NCBI GenBank assembly: GCA_028532985.1
Contig: JANCIK010000007.1
Span: forward strand, 3,410,001-3,474,000
DNA from: Stropharia rugosoannulata
Lineage: Eukaryota; Basidiomycota; Agaricomycetes; Agaricales; Strophariaceae
Reading direction: 5' to 3'
DNA length: 64,000 nt
The notes under the pieces were generated by a model. The model was not told the DNA's origin. It worked only from the letters and a program-made list of their open reading frames with translations, and ran no database searches. Shown one piece after another: positions 30,310-42,809 of the stretch; the stretch's first letter is position 1; each line of letters begins with the position of its first letter. The position numbers were made by a program, and so were the translations under genes.

Positions 30310-32840
30310 ATGCTGTAGGAACAGCTCCCAGATAAAATGCACATACCCGAAGGGGAAGAGTGGCGCGATACCGCGCGCTTGATAGTGCTTGTAACCCATG
30401 AAGAGATCTTCACAATAGCTTTGCAAGCATAAGAACTATGAACTGGTACATGAATTGGAGCTACGCAACTCACTTTATGCAACCATGTTCACTTCGATCA
30501 TTCAGATATGCGGGAATGTCCTGGACTTTCTCAGGAAGCGTTAGGGGGAGTCAACCAATAGGATTTACCAGCCGGAATACCAAGTTTGGAGCAAGCCAGC
30601 GATATCATTCACCTATGGCATAGATACTGCAGAGCCCTACCACGCCGGAAAGCAAATACGTGAGTAGATGGATGGAGTAGATTGCGAGATCACTGACCGC
30701 TTGAATGCAGACAGTTGTGTTGGGATTGGCCTCGGCCAATTTGGTTATCAACTCGTCCTGGCGGCCAGGAAGTTGCAGTGACGGGCGGTCAAAACCCTCG
30801 CTTTCCCACTCTGGAGTTAATCCACCAACAAAGATAACAGCATCGACGCTTTGCGCTAAAGATGCAGCCTCTTCGATGGCGCTGTCAGCGTCTATCTTTT
30901 CGTATCCTCCGAGACGCTGTCAGATACTTCATTAGGGATCAAACTCGATGGTCAATGTCTACATTGTCACTTACAACTCCTCTTATTAGCGCTGGCTGTG
31001 ATAGCCTACTGTCAGCTTTGTCGTCATTGCTGTCTGGTGGGGGGGGGATGCTGGCTTCTAAATGCACGGCCTTCTTCTCCTCTATGGTCCCTTGTCTGTT
31101 TGAATTGATTCATCTTCTGTGAGCATTGAATCATGGCAATTATACTCACCCTTAAAAGAAGTCTCCAGGTGTTTGCTTGGTCCAATTATTGATGAGCAAT
31201 TTGCCGTCAAGCCAAAGTTTGGCCCGTCCTATAGATGGGTTGCGTTACGCACTGGGGATGAATACATGAAGGGGCCAACAAACCTGCAGCCGTTAAACCC
31301 AATTCAAATACCCCAGTTGTTGGTACTGTAAGCTTTCCTTCCAGTTTTATTGACCAAGTGTCGGTAAGGCCATCGGGCAGGAAATCATTCAACTTGACCC
31401 TGGTATCGTTCAATACATAATCTTGAACTGGACTGCCCAGTTCTCCCTTTTCGTCATGAGAATAGAAGGTGCAGCGCCATCCCGGCTCCCCGGCTGGAGT
31501 CTGCAGATGATTTTCCAGAGTAGGAAGGTATTTGTGAGCTGTTATTACATATCGCACCGCGGCATGAGCAGCGAATAGTCTTTCATATTAATGGGACCTT
31601 ACCGTAACAGCCGACATGATAGCGAAGCGTCGAGCCTGCCGGAATGTGATCTGCAATACCTTGCCATGGAGTAACAACATATGTTGCCTTCAGCGCTGCG
31701 GATCCCCCGCCAGATATAATATAACTCGCTCCTTGGCATTTGGATCAATAACGGTGATGTTCAGTGGTTTGCTATTAGCTAGTGGAAGAACATTGTTCCT
31801 GTTTTTCAATAGCACAATAGTCTCCGAAGCGGCAAGTGCATGGCAGAATTCCTGCCCTTCTGGAAAATCACGGGGGCCCTCAATGCTATCTCCGAAACCA
31901 ACCTGGGGATTCTTGCGCGCCTGCTGTTGCAAGAAAGTCAGAATATTGGCAACGCGTTCATCTATGGTCGATGATAATAGTTCTTGTGCCAATAAACAGT
32001 GCAAAATGAGCACAGGGTTTCTCTAGCTTGACGGGCCGCGCATCTCAAGGTCGAGTCTAGCATTAATCGCCCTGTCGATGCTGTACGTTCTAAACCTGGG
32101 CAATATTAGCTCGGACTGCATCCGACGAAACAAATAGATTTGTACCAGTCGCTGATAATAATCCCTTTGAATTTCCACTAGCCACGCAGGATATTGGTCA
32201 AAAGCTCTTTATTTTCAGAACAGTGGACGCCTTTAATTCTCCCATATTTGATCGAAAGCGAACCCATGAGTTACTGTATCCCAAACTGTAAAATAGAGGC
32301 GACCTACGAGGTCATGTATGCCCCAGGTTGCGCTATTTTTGTGCCGACATGAAACTGTTAGGGATAGTAGGAAAAACAGTACAGGCAATGCTCACGGATA
32401 CAAATATATTTCTCGGAGTGCTCTGTTGGACACGATCGATTCTGCCGCTGTGTGCTCGGGCTCCTGGTCATTGGCGACGAAGTGCTTGATGGCTTGCATG
32501 AGAATTAAATTAGACGCTGTTCTTAGTCATAGGTCTCGAGCATGAACTGGCAGATACTCCTTCAATTAACATAGGCACCAGCCATAGTGCCTGACATGAG
32601 ATTATCTGAGTATGTGCATGGCGACAGAGGGGGCACGCATACCAAACAAATGGGGGTCCTCTGAGAATGACTCGAAGGCTCTCCCACCCAGGGGCATGCC
32701 TTGAATATTGCATGTCGGGGCCAGCAGAATGACAGACGACTTGGCCTTTGTTTCCTTGGCCAGGAACTTGACGCTGACCTCCTGGATAAGCTCTTGTATT
32801 CACTGCTTTGTTCACTCACCTTTACCCAGTCCCAGCCGTA
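30310..32840 (-). pseudogene. GH3 beta-glucosidase with PA14 domain, decayed
   Basis: Extensive pieces read leftward: LAPTCNIQGMPLGGRAFESF (about 32715), [20 protein letters not shown] (about 32490), TYSIDRAINARLDLEMRGP (about 32070, around the nucleophile region), LAASETIVLLKNRNNVLPLA (about 31800), a PA14-like block (about 31550-31230), LPGRQDELITKLAEANPNT (about 30745), NPIGWLPLTLPEKVQDIPAY (about 30530) and YKHYQARGIAPLFPFGY (about 30370). That is the full domain order of fungal GH3 enzymes (TIM barrel, alpha/beta sandwich with inserted PA14, FnIII start). Multiple frame changes and stops separate the blocks, and the first about 70 residues are missing. The enzyme would have cleaved cello-oligosaccharides. 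Confidence 0.8.
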
Positions 32841-33320
32841 GTCCTAGCCATTGTTGGTGACCTGGTAAGCATTCCACGCTTACAGTAGCCTGCGATGTAC
32901 ATTGTTCTCTTGCACAGGTGACGATTGATGGTGGCTGCATCTATGACTGAAGTAGACCATATTTTGCAGAGTCGCTACAGGAATTGAGGAAGCTCTGCAT
33001 AAAGATTTTTCACGAGCTTGAGTCTATGTAGTTGATTATCTTGGGCTAGCGGATTTCTTCGCCAACTATCCCAAGGAATCGCGGTCGACTCCGCTTCAAA
33101 AATACCCCAAATAAAATAGATGAGGCAAGGTAAAGATTTACATTCCTGTACTATTTTTTTAAGGCACAATTATTATAAGTAAAGCCAAAATGAAACGTTG
33201 CCAAAGTTACTCTATCCCTGGCCAAACAGGCGGCGAGCACGCACCCACAGACTAGTAAGTAAATGACCTCGCCCGACTTGATTAGATGCCTCCTTGCGAG
33301 CAGTGGACGTCTCTGGCGCG

Positions 33321-34863
33321 TCATTTTATTGCACTGCATATACCCGTCCAGTAAATACCATAGCCTACTTCAATGCGCTCCAGCTTTGGATTATGCAGTG
33401 CAAGAGACTCGGTAAAGCAAGCGGCTTCATGCTCTTGACCAGCGATATCAAGTTTAGGACTTGGAAGTCGCGTTAATAACTTGACATGTCTGACGTTAGG
33501 CGGAAAGCAGGTATGTGTCATCATAGCATAGAGCGACTATGGTTTAAAGGTTCAGTAATGTTATAAAGAGAACAAATGTCATCGTACCGTTATTGCAGAT
33601 GAGAACCGCCGTGACAGTGACAATGACATATCTCTCGGAGTGCTATCTTGGGACTGAATAATGATGCTCTCCAGAGATGAGAATAACGAAAAAACATCTA
33701 GTAGATCAGGTGTGATGTCCATAACGGTGACTTTGAGGCAACGAAGACTATTTCGGGTACTCGTCTCCGCAAGCTCGGCCAGGATCCCCGCTAGTCCCCG
33801 AGGGCTGCATATAGCTGGAGGATCGTCAAGACCCCACAGAGAGACGTTCTGTAATGTTTTGCGTGAAATTTGTACCACATGGCTGCATGGACCTTCGTAA
33901 GTCTTCAAAGACGGTAACGATGACGTAGGGAGGTAAAGTTCAATATCACGTAAGCGTTCACCGGAGGATGGAGGAAACACACAGAGCACCTCCAAGTGAG
34001 GACAATGCTCGAGAGCAATGGTGAAGTTAGGGTCTGAGAAAGAGGAGAATGGGACTTTCAGCGTGCGAAGGCTGTACGTCGTTTGCAACAGAAGCAAGAA
34101 GAGGTAGCTAGATGCATCGGCTCTGGGGACTGATATTGAAAGAATGGTCTCCGGATGGATGACATGTCGTAAGGCTCGTTCACCGACGCCGGGGGACCGT
34201 TCTTCGTATATTGAGACACGATTCGTTACACGGCCATTGATCCAGATCAAGATGAGTGACGGAATGTAACGATGAAGTAACGGAGAGCGGAACGGTTGAA
34301 GAATTCAACCATAATTTTTGGAGGTGCAATGACTGGATAATGTTCCACCACTTCGGAGTGATATCAATACAGTGCCATGATAATGATGTTAGATTTGGGA
34401 ACAATGGTAGTACCTCCAGAACGGCATCAATGACTAAGTCAGGTCTCAAATCGTTCAGTTGGTCCCGCGGCGGGAATCCTGAGCGGGTGTACGGTGATAT
34501 CCAACACGAACGAACGCCGTGGACGATGTGCGGTAGTGCGTAGTGCTTCAGCCTTTCTTGCAAGCGGTCAAAATAGGGGCCAGGCCGGAATGTGGGTTGT
34601 TCTGCATTATAGGAAAGAAGAAAAGGAGACACATCGAGAACGGCGAAAATTAAGGGCTGGGCCATGGAGCAAAAAGCAGCGCACGTTAAAGAGACAGACC
34701 GCAGGTCCTTGGTCTTCAGATAAGGAAAAACCAAAAGCCATATCTCTGGAAATAGAATGGGGATTTTGGGTGTGGATGTGGATGGCGGGGTATATGGTAT
34801 TCCCCGTGAAGGTAGTGTCCTTGCGTGCGGTGGAGGGGATGGGATGGGAGTAGTGGAAGACAT
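33321..34863 (-). CDS. F-box protein with leucine-rich C-terminus
   Basis: Starts at ATG 34863. The F-box (ILFPEIWLLVFPYL, LRSVSLTCAAFC; about residues 34-70) would bind Skp1 in an SCF ubiquitin ligase. The remainder is an irregular Leu-rich repeat substrate domain (LPLFPNLTSLSW, LEHCPHLEVLCVFP, SLRCLKVTV) typical of the large mushroom F-box families. One 51-nt intron (33587-33537, GTACGA...CATAG) joins to a last exon ending SAIK* at 33321. The frame slips once at a run of five C (minus strand; + 34191-34195) between LNIRRT and GVGERALRHVIHP. One base there restores a single protein of about 510 residues, so it is either a fresh mutation or a homopolymer error. Confidence 0.65.
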
Positions 34864-35094
34864 GCGTGTCCCCTAACTTCTGACAACGCCCATTAATTGG
34901 GTCTGTCTAGACTCTAGATGCCGGGCAGGCGGAATGTAGGAAAGGTGGAACTGGTGATTTACACGTTGAACATCTGACATCGATATACGATGCACGTGGG
35001 TAAGATGAACTGACGCACAGATATCTTAAAGGCGCATAGGTGTGCGCAGGTGGATAACGGGGCAGCTTTGCCATTCCCAGGGGGTTCCACGGGG

Positions 35095-35340
35095 TTCCCC
35101 TGGGAATGACCAATTTTTTCCTTTGGGTGGGTGGTATATTCCCGACCCAACACTGCTTTTCATTAATGGTACGCTGTGCTCCTACGTTGTCCTATTTGTC
35201 TATATGAAATGCATTTCGACTGGTTAGCAAACTTTGGTATGCAGTCTTTCACGCACGCCGAATTCGTCGCCCTTGCAGCAGCGAAGGTGTAGATATTAAC
35301 AGCAGATCTGCCTTCTACAGTGGCATCATTCGCGTCTTTA
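35095..35340 (+). pseudogene. FAD monooxygenase gene fragment (second copy)
   Basis: Two exon pieces match the gene at 43819-46428: GGWYIPDPTLLFI (about 35127-35168), then an intron of about 57 nt, then NFGMQSFTHAEFVALAAAK (about 35229-35287). The intron lies at the same place as in the larger copy, so the fragment is a DNA-level duplicate. The piece is bounded by unrelated sequence on both sides. Confidence 0.7.
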
Positions 35341-38300
35341 CATCCATCTCACTAACCGGGTTATAAGCTTTCCAACTCTCGTCTCTCGGTGATGGTCGTT
35401 CTGCAGTAGAGGATTTAATTTCATGTCCAACATATGAGGGGACTTACCGCATGCGTGAATACCGCCTGCGTACCCTGTGGCTGTGGGAGGTTGTGGATAT
35501 AAGTAGGTGGGTACACACATCAGTTTTGTTGATCATTGCTCCATCTGCATCAAGTATCATTAAAACCCTTGATTAAATCATTGACTAATACCTACGAGCT
35601 ATATATATCTACACTGCTACAGCTATATAATAAGAGCCGGGATCCACCTTGATACGATATTCTCTGCCACCACCCCTCACAATGGACGCAGAGGTATCCG
35701 TTGCGGTTCAAACTGCATTTATTAACTCTCAGCTGAACTGTACTCTAATGGTGATGCTGTGTATGGGTTAGTGGATGACACTCATTAAAATATGAAGTAC
35801 AGTTCTATGAACACGCTATATCTTTAGGGGTTTACACTGTTGTATTTGTTGGAACGATTTATCTTTATGGTATTGTCGACCCATGTGGCATTTCCCATCA
35901 TGGCATTGACTCGTTTCAGCACACAGGCAGACGGAGCAGAACCCGGGGAATGAGCCGTGTAGGGACGAACCGCTCACTGAGGATATGGAAAAGTAGTTCA
36001 AGGACCTGCAACATATTTTTGTTCACGTAATGCAATAAACCCATAATTTAGAACTAGTAGCTTACGATGAGTACGGTTAGAGGTTGACGTTGAGCGTTGA
36101 CATGGATAGCTGGCGCTGAGTGACCTCTCGCGCACTCGATGCCAACAAGTCCTGCCTGCTTTCCACGCTTCGAGTTCCGTTCATTTTTCAGGCGTGTGTA
36201 TGTGAGGCGCTGATCCGGAGTGCACGAGCGCGCGGGCAGATGCTCTAGTAGGTGTGGTGCCTTGTATTTTACAAGAATGAGGTTTATTGGCAATGAGATC
36301 GGTTCATTCATTATATAAAGTATTTCTTTGATATTTATCTCTCTGTCGACTCATGCATCGTCTATACGTATTGCAGTACTGCATGGAGAGGACATCCCGC
36401 TGTGTCGGTTACTATGACGAGCGGTGTTTCTTGGGTGGGCCAGGACATCAATTCCACACCGCTCTCACCTATCGGATCCTACTGTTTATGTTACACCTAA
36501 TATACTCGATGTAATGTATTAGTTACCTTATTCAGTGCCGTCTTGATGTCACAGCAAACCTGACACGAAAGAACACAGAAGAACATACAAAGGTAGTCAA
36601 TTGCCAGGAGAGCTCCCCCTTATGTTCCTCCGGTCCGGGGGGCCCTTTCCGGAACGGAGGTGTGCCGCGACGCGTTCCGTCACACTCATGACCATTGCCC
36701 GTCTCATTCACCGTTCTTCTTATTCTTTCTCCTCAATCTATGCCACAACATGAGCGGTGGCTGTACCGTGCAGCGAGGGCAAGCATTTGTGACTAAGGTG
36801 CGTCCATCCGCCTCACCGTTTCAAGGGGCTTAATCTGATCTTGGATCCTCCAAGGTTACGCTCCGTAAAAATACAGAGACTACTCAGCTTGTGCCCGCTC
36901 TTCCACTTGAGCTGCAGGGAAAATGACTTCGGACAGACGCAAGATACATAGCCGATGAAAACGATCGCATTGATAATGGAGTTCATCTGGCTGGTGGGGA
37001 CCCTTGGCAGCGCCGATTCGCTCAAGCACACAGCGCAGCCGTCTCTACGCTCGGCGCTACAGCGACAATGGCTTGCCGTTTGAAAGCACCAAGGCATCAG
37101 TTCTTTCAGCATACCAACTACGGGCCTAACTTCTCTTCCATAGTTGAGGGAACGATGAAATGACGGCCGCCTCGAGATGCCAGGGAACGACTGCAGGGAT
37201 GGTCACCGTTTGGCCCAAGTTGCACTCCACATAACTTGTCGCTACCCGGACCAGGTACACGCTTCTCCTGGCCGTGCACATCCAGTTGACAGCGGTTCAC
37301 ATTTTATTCTCGGGATGGCGAAGGCTTATACAGCCTGGCGAGTCGAGTAGGGAACTGCAAGGCTCTATGAATTTGAATCGGTACGCAGTGATTTAATCAT
37401 ATCCCTACTTTCACTAAGTGTTTGTAGCTTTTACAAAGTTCAGACCTATCTTTCATCGCCTCCTTTCCCCCGTTACCGCCATTCAGACCTCCCTCCTGGA
37501 CTTCGTCGTTGGCACGCCCCCTCACTAGCCAACGGTGTCGTAGCTACTACTTGCCCATTTGTCGTGTTGAGCGCGTGCAGCAGAAGCATTTCCACGCGTA
37601 ATCCAGATATCAAGAACATGTCTGGCAACTTCTTCTCGACCCATGTAGGATCTCCCTTCGCCTGCCCCCATCCCTCAACTCAACCCTGCGGACGTAGTCA
37701 CTGGTAACCCTTCTGTTCATGTCCACTTTCCGAGAGGTAAACCATCTCACGTAGTGGCCCCTTATGCATACAATTAGTTGGAGTTTAAATGGCGACCCGT
37801 GGCAGCGGCCTACTCTCACCCCGCCACTACAAACAAAGCTAATGCCACCACGGACGCACACAAAGGGCGCCTTCATTTCCCTGGTAGCTGTGAATGAATT
37901 TAAACACCTTTCTACACACCACTTCTTGCTGGTCCTACATATCTCATCTGCGGCCTGCACCACTCCTACAACACGCCCACTTCTTGACCACGACAAATCT
38001 TCTAGTCACAAACAACCAGAACGAACGGACGTCATGCTGCCTCGGACGACGCTCTCTCGATATTTGCTATGCAACACCTCATTCACCTAAAGCTCTCGCC
38101 TTTGCTTTCGTGAAGGTGCCGCCCGAGCCCGAGAACCGTACAGCACGTTACGCGGCCGGGCGCTAGTTGACCTTAGTAAATGGTGGATGTTCCAGAGCGA
38201 ACGAGGGTTGTCCATGCTCACCGCATGTGTTAATACATTTTCTTCACAAGTCTGTGCTTTCCAGCTACGCAACGGCTCCTCGCCTGAACTCTTTACGCCC

Positions 38301-38530
38301 TCTTCATCAACTTCTCCTCTCTCCCTCTCGCTGCCGCCTGTTCCGGTGCCTTTTACCGGCACCGTCCTCATTAGACTCGCTTGTAGTAACGTTTCGCATT
38401 CTGAATGAATGCATGGCGGCGTCAAACATCTTGTACGAACATCGAGTGCGCCCCTCACCCCAACCGCCTCGTTTGATGTTCTTCCTCCCCCTTAATTACT
38501 GTTACCTGGCGTATTTTATTTGTACAACTA
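35341..38530. other. Gene-poor stretch
   Basis: Only short frames with no family motif are seen on either strand (for example 37610-37996 minus, which is mirrored by + frames). Nothing here supports a gene, RNA or element call. Confidence 0.45.
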
Positions 38531-38539
38531 AAAGAAGAA

Positions 38540-38770
38540 ACAATTAAATGATGCTGAGTACTCTAGGGGGGATTTCAATAACAAGGAATCCGAATATGGC
38601 ATCAGAAAAGCGATCCATCGATGCGTTTGAGCTGTGGAGACATATGGTAGTGTTCTGGGAATAGCTCGACAAGAAGGGAGTTGAATGGCCCATAGAAGTC
38701 GCTCTCCTCAGTTGTGTATAGGTCAACAATTTCAAACTGCTCGACGACGCCGTTGGACCAAGGTATATTT
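38540..38770 (-). pseudogene. Fragment of an unnamed mushroom protein family (low confidence)
   Basis: The minus-strand frame reads VDLYTTEESDFYGPFNSLL and VELFPEHYHMSPQL, then shifts to SDAIFGFLVIE. I recall Agaricomycete proteins with ESDFYGxYNxLL...LFP followed by an E-x-K type segment that look like PD-(D/E)XK nuclease-fold proteins. Only this portion is present. A related string (FIFGFLALEKP) occurs on the minus strand at about 47665. Confidence 0.25.
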
Positions 38771-39135
38771 GACAAAGGAAGAAGAGAGCAAGATTGCTTG
38801 ACGCAAATCCGGAAAAATGTGGCTACATTTACTCGTGCAGAACATCAGCCCAAATTAGACATCTCGGCCCATTCGTTCTCCAGTAAGGTTTGGTGCTGCC
38901 ACGGTTCGGTCTGGTCCGAGCCGGTCTCGGTTCATGCCAGATTCGCCTGCCCCATGTACTCCCCGAAACAACAAGCAGCATCCGAGTCTTTCCATGTACT
39001 CTGCTTCCCTCCGCCTTGACTAAGTGGCGGGTTTCTCAGGCGGAAACTCTGAACGGGAAAGGACAGCGACGCTTCACAGACTGCCTCGGAGGGGAACGAG
39101 GTGAGGGACAGAGACTGCGTTTTCGATTCAAGAAT

Positions 39136-39681
39136 TTAAAAAACCGAGTCGACGGATGAGGCAGTAGTGGAGGCCAAGCGTTCGGATGTGGCAGTGGATA
39201 AGGTAGTCTCCAGGGTGGAGTAAGTCGAAGACCGGGAACTTGGACGGGAGTCGGCATCTGATTCATTGCACCCAGCACGTTTGATAAATGTTGGTCGTCG
39301 CTGAGGTCTGATGATTGTGAGGAATGCAGTCCGGGTGGGTGTAGGAGTGACCACGCCCTCGGTCGTCGCCCTGTCAAGTCGCGCAAAGAGCTCCGTGGCG
39401 TCTTCGTCATATGTTGCTTCCAGGAGTTGTTGGGGCCGACGTACGGGGACGTACGTGAGCGCTTTGCAGCGACTGTTGATCATGGAACCTGGGAACACAT
39501 GTGGGCAAGCGGGACCTGTTGTTTGATCGCATGGGCTGTGTCGTGGGGTGAGCTTTGAAAGAAGGGCCTGGGGACGGTAGGGGGCGCCAGTTTCATCTAG
39601 GGAAGGCTGTTCCCTTGAATGAAGTCGCAGGCGCCGCAGACGATCCATAACGCGCCGGTGCACGGACTTGAGCAGACGCAA
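39136..39681 (-). CDS. Hypothetical Arg/Thr-rich 181-aa protein
   Basis: A single open frame from ATG 39681 with a basic N-terminus (MRLLKSVHRRVMDRLRRLRL), a middle PQQLLEATYDEDATELFARL and a Ser/Thr-rich tail ending VDSVF*. No family is recognised. Its composition is biased in a protein-like way, with alternating basic and Ser/Thr blocks. The overlap with frames on the other strand leaves it uncertain. Confidence 0.3.
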   Translation of the reverse strand: MRLLKSVHRRVMDRLRRLRLHSREQPSLDETGAPYRPQALLSKLTPRHSPCDQTTGPACPHVFPGSMINSRCKALTYVPVRRPQQLLEATYDEDATELFARLDRATTEGVVTPTPTRTAFLTIIRPQRRPTFIKRAGCNESDADSRPSSRSSTYSTLETTLSTATSERLASTTASSVDSVF

Positions 39682-39689
39682 GAGATTGG

Positions 39690-41464
39690 AGGAGCCTCGC
39701 AGATGATATCCGGGATGTGACGTTCACAGACTTTTCTTCACCCATCTGCTGGCACGTCGCTGATCGACACCACGTCCTCAGCTTGGCTATATGCCGCCGT
39801 TGCAGGGCTGAGGAGAACCACTAGCGTGCTCTTCCCGGTTCAGACGATTTCCTCCCTTGGGCAGAGTCCATGGTACGCGACATTCACCTCCTCCGGAGAA
39901 ATGGCGAAGTCGAATTCCCTTGGCGCAAGGAGCACCATCCACGGTGCCCATGCGACGCGCGTCGCGCGAGCAGCAGCGAGAACGGGAGGTGGTGCCAACT
40001 TCTAAGCGGTTGAGAGCAAACAAGAGAATGAGAGCCGGTGGCCTGGACAAGGAAGAGTTGCTAGCTAGATGCGGATTTAGCCTAGGTGGTGGAATGAATA
40101 CTAATTCGATGTTGACGAAAACCACAAAGTGAACATCAAGCTGACATTGGAAGGTAAGCAGGGAAAACATGCGTTGAACAGGGACATACTAACGTCTGTC
40201 GTCGTGATTATTGCAGTTGTTGCAGCAGTTATCCATTGCCGCCGTTGCGTCCATCACAGTCGTCATTGTCGTTGTCCCTGGGTCCAAAGGACCAGCCCAC
40301 CAGTGTGTATGCGAGCACGAATGCTCCCATCTGCGACAGGGAGCGTGAATACGGAAGGATGATCATAAGATACATATGCCAAGGGTATTGACTCGAATAG
40401 CTCGCGGCATAGTACAACTGCTGTTAGTTTGCCCTTTGTTGGCCTTACTACGTTGCATGCTCTGCTATGAAGATGTCGGGTTGATGGCACAAGCTGGTTC
40501 ACTACGGAGAACGGGCAGGGCGGGGCAGACGACGCGGACACGGGGCATTTTTGGCGGGCCGCGTAACCGGGATGCGCTGCGGTCGAGGGCGACATCGGCC
40601 AGCAAAGGCGTATGCACCATGTCTTAAACGAATACTAATCTGCACTATAGCATGACGCACAGGCCAAGTTCGACATTGTGGAACAGGCGCCGGCGTCGTC
40701 ATTATCGCCAATTTTGAAAAGAACTCGTGCCTGCGATAACGATGTCAGTCAAAGCAGGTTTCATGTCATGGATGATTTCCCACGTTACAAAACGATGCCG
40801 CGAAGACGAGCTCATTCTCCATTGCTAGGGCATACTGCGTTGAGATGTAACAAGCAATTACTCGATTTTCATACAAAATATATTCATTGTCGTCTTAAGC
40901 CTGGCAGTAAATTGATTGCACAGAGGTTGATGACAGAGTTCAGCACGAACCTACTGAAATGGATGCTTTAAATTTAGTTGCATACTTAGCTCTCTTTTGC
41001 TCTGCTTGAAGTGTGTGTATCTGGAGACATTATGGCCGTAAATTTTAAGAAAAATTTTCTCTCGCCTCATTTCCTTGGTCCATCCGTAAAGATAAAATGA
41101 GACTATGTTCTGACAATTGACATAACGTACGTAGTAATCAGAAGATACCCTGGCAGCGCAGGCCTGTGTAATACTCAATTAATACTTTAAGCTTTAAGCT
41201 TCGCGTGTACCTCTTCCTTGCAAGGACAGGTATACTCTACGCGTTGCCGGGTATACTTGTCACTACATCCCAGACTCTCAGCCCCAGACTCTTGAGGTTT
41301 GGTCCGTTTCTAGAAACAGACTTACAAATTCCTTGAAGCTTTCGGAGAATTTTGACCTCCTGGTAAATGTGTCGGCCGCGACACGTCAGCTAACGGCTCG
41401 ACAGTGTGAGGATAGAAATTTTATAAATATGGCCAGGTATGCAACATCAGTGGAAATCAAAGCA
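39690..41464. other. No supported gene
   Basis: Short overlapping frames only. The stretch from about 40960 to 41300 is AT-rich and probably includes the upstream region of the SDR gene. No TATA or repeat stands out clearly. Confidence 0.4.
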
Positions 41465-42809
41465 ATGTCGTCTTTTACGCCCACTGTCATATATCTTGTA
41501 ACAAGTGCAAACTGCGGAATTGGTACGAAATCCTAACGTTTGGAACATTTTGATTATGTATATCTTGATTTTGTTGAAGGTTTTGCGCTTGTTGAGCATA
41601 TTGCCGTAGCCCACCCTGATGCTTTCATCTATGCCGGAGCACGGAATCTAGAGAACGCTACTTCCTTACAGAGCTTGATGGAGAAGTACCCGGCTCGTAT
41701 TAGCATAGTCAAGTGTGTCTCCGGCGACGAGGAGGGAAATACAGCAATAGCTGAAGAGATTAAGAAGAGACACGGCCGTGTGGATACCGTGATTGCTAAC
41801 GCAGGTTTGTGTTCCAGAATACTGTACCATTTTAAATGGTTCGTCCGTCTCATGTCCCAAGGGCCATGTACGTGGACAAAATCGGTGCTTTGTCCCGTGT
41901 CCCAAGCCCAGTGGACGAAGATATTTTTGAAAATGGCTGAGACATACTCCAAAAACTGGCTTAACCCTATAAAAAACTTGCTGGACGAAATATTTTGGAC
42001 GATATTTTTGGATTGTCCTGGGTCCTGCCAAAAGTGGCGGGGCGAAATTTTCGTCCACGTTGTCCCATGTCCCCCCCCCCCCCCTGGACAAACCATTCGA
42101 AGTGGTACAGTACATGCCATCTATGTTCTAAATACGACTATCAGCCTATGCCAATTTCGAGAAGACAGCGCTGGAGACCACGGTCAAAGAATATACCGAA
42201 CATCTTCTGGTACGACTCAATATTGCTGTCTCCTAGGCTGAAGTGACAGCTCAGATACACTTCAGGTCAATGTTATAGGAACCATTGTCCTGCTTCAGTC
42301 TATGCATAAGCTCCTAAAAAAGAGCCAAACGCCGTGTTTTATCCCAATCAGTAGCCCTGCAGGATCCATTGGCAGCCCTATGATGGAGTTTCCGATAAAG
42401 AATGCGGCATATGGAACAAGCAAGGCGGCTCTCAACCATATCACACGCAAGTTTCACTTCGAGAATGACTGGCTGAGTTCGTGTTCATTTTACATATCTC
42501 TTCCTACTTGGCTTGAATTTGATGTCTTCTGCAGCTACTTTTGCACTCTGCCCGGGTGCAGTGAGCACTGATGCAAGTCAGTATTCAACGGTTACTCATA
42601 TTTGCAGAAACCAAAACATATGCCTAATTGTTTATCTAGTGGAAATTGCCTTACAAAGAGATGAGACGTTGGCAAATCTGATTAAACATGTCGAAGTATT
42701 GACACCAGAGAAGTCAGCGCAAGCTTTACTCAAAATTATCGATGAATCTACTCGAATAAAGGACGGCGGGCAGTTTATTGATATCGATGGGACAAGGATC
42801 GCCTGGTGA
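41465..42809 (+). CDS. Short-chain dehydrogenase/reductase
   Basis: An NAD(P)-dependent oxidoreductase of the classical SDR fold. The exons are 41465-41522, 41580-41804, 42145-42209, 42266 to about 42474, about 42533-42579 and about 42643-42809, and all junctions keep frame. MSSFTPTVIYLVTSANCGIG forms the cofactor loop (TSANxGIG in place of TGxxxGIG; the first Gly is replaced by Ser). ANA follows the NNAG-type strand and is split by intron 2. SSPAGSIGS holds the catalytic Ser, YGTSKAALN holds the catalytic Tyr and Lys, and LCPGAVSTDA follows. It ends GGQFIDIDGTRIAW*. It is like the small cytosolic fungal SDRs of about 250 aa; the substrate is unknown. Intron 2 is 340 nt because a 289-bp MITE sits in it. 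Confidence 0.78.
41822..42110. mobile_element. MITE with TA target duplication
   Basis: A 289-bp element. The terminal inverted repeats are imperfect (left CTGTACCATTTTAAATGGTT, right-arm complement CTGTACCACTTCGAATGGTT), and GTCC follows shortly in both arms. The element is flanked by TA on both sides (41820-41821, 42111-42112), the signature of Tc1/mariner-type insertions. It has no coding capacity. It contains internal repeats of TGTCCCA and GGACGAA(A/G)AT and a run of about 15 C at 42071-42084. It lies wholly inside an SDR intron. Confidence 0.7.

Noticed and set aside
37610..37996. 128-codon minus frame
   Set aside because: Overlapped by equally long + frames; no recognisable motif.
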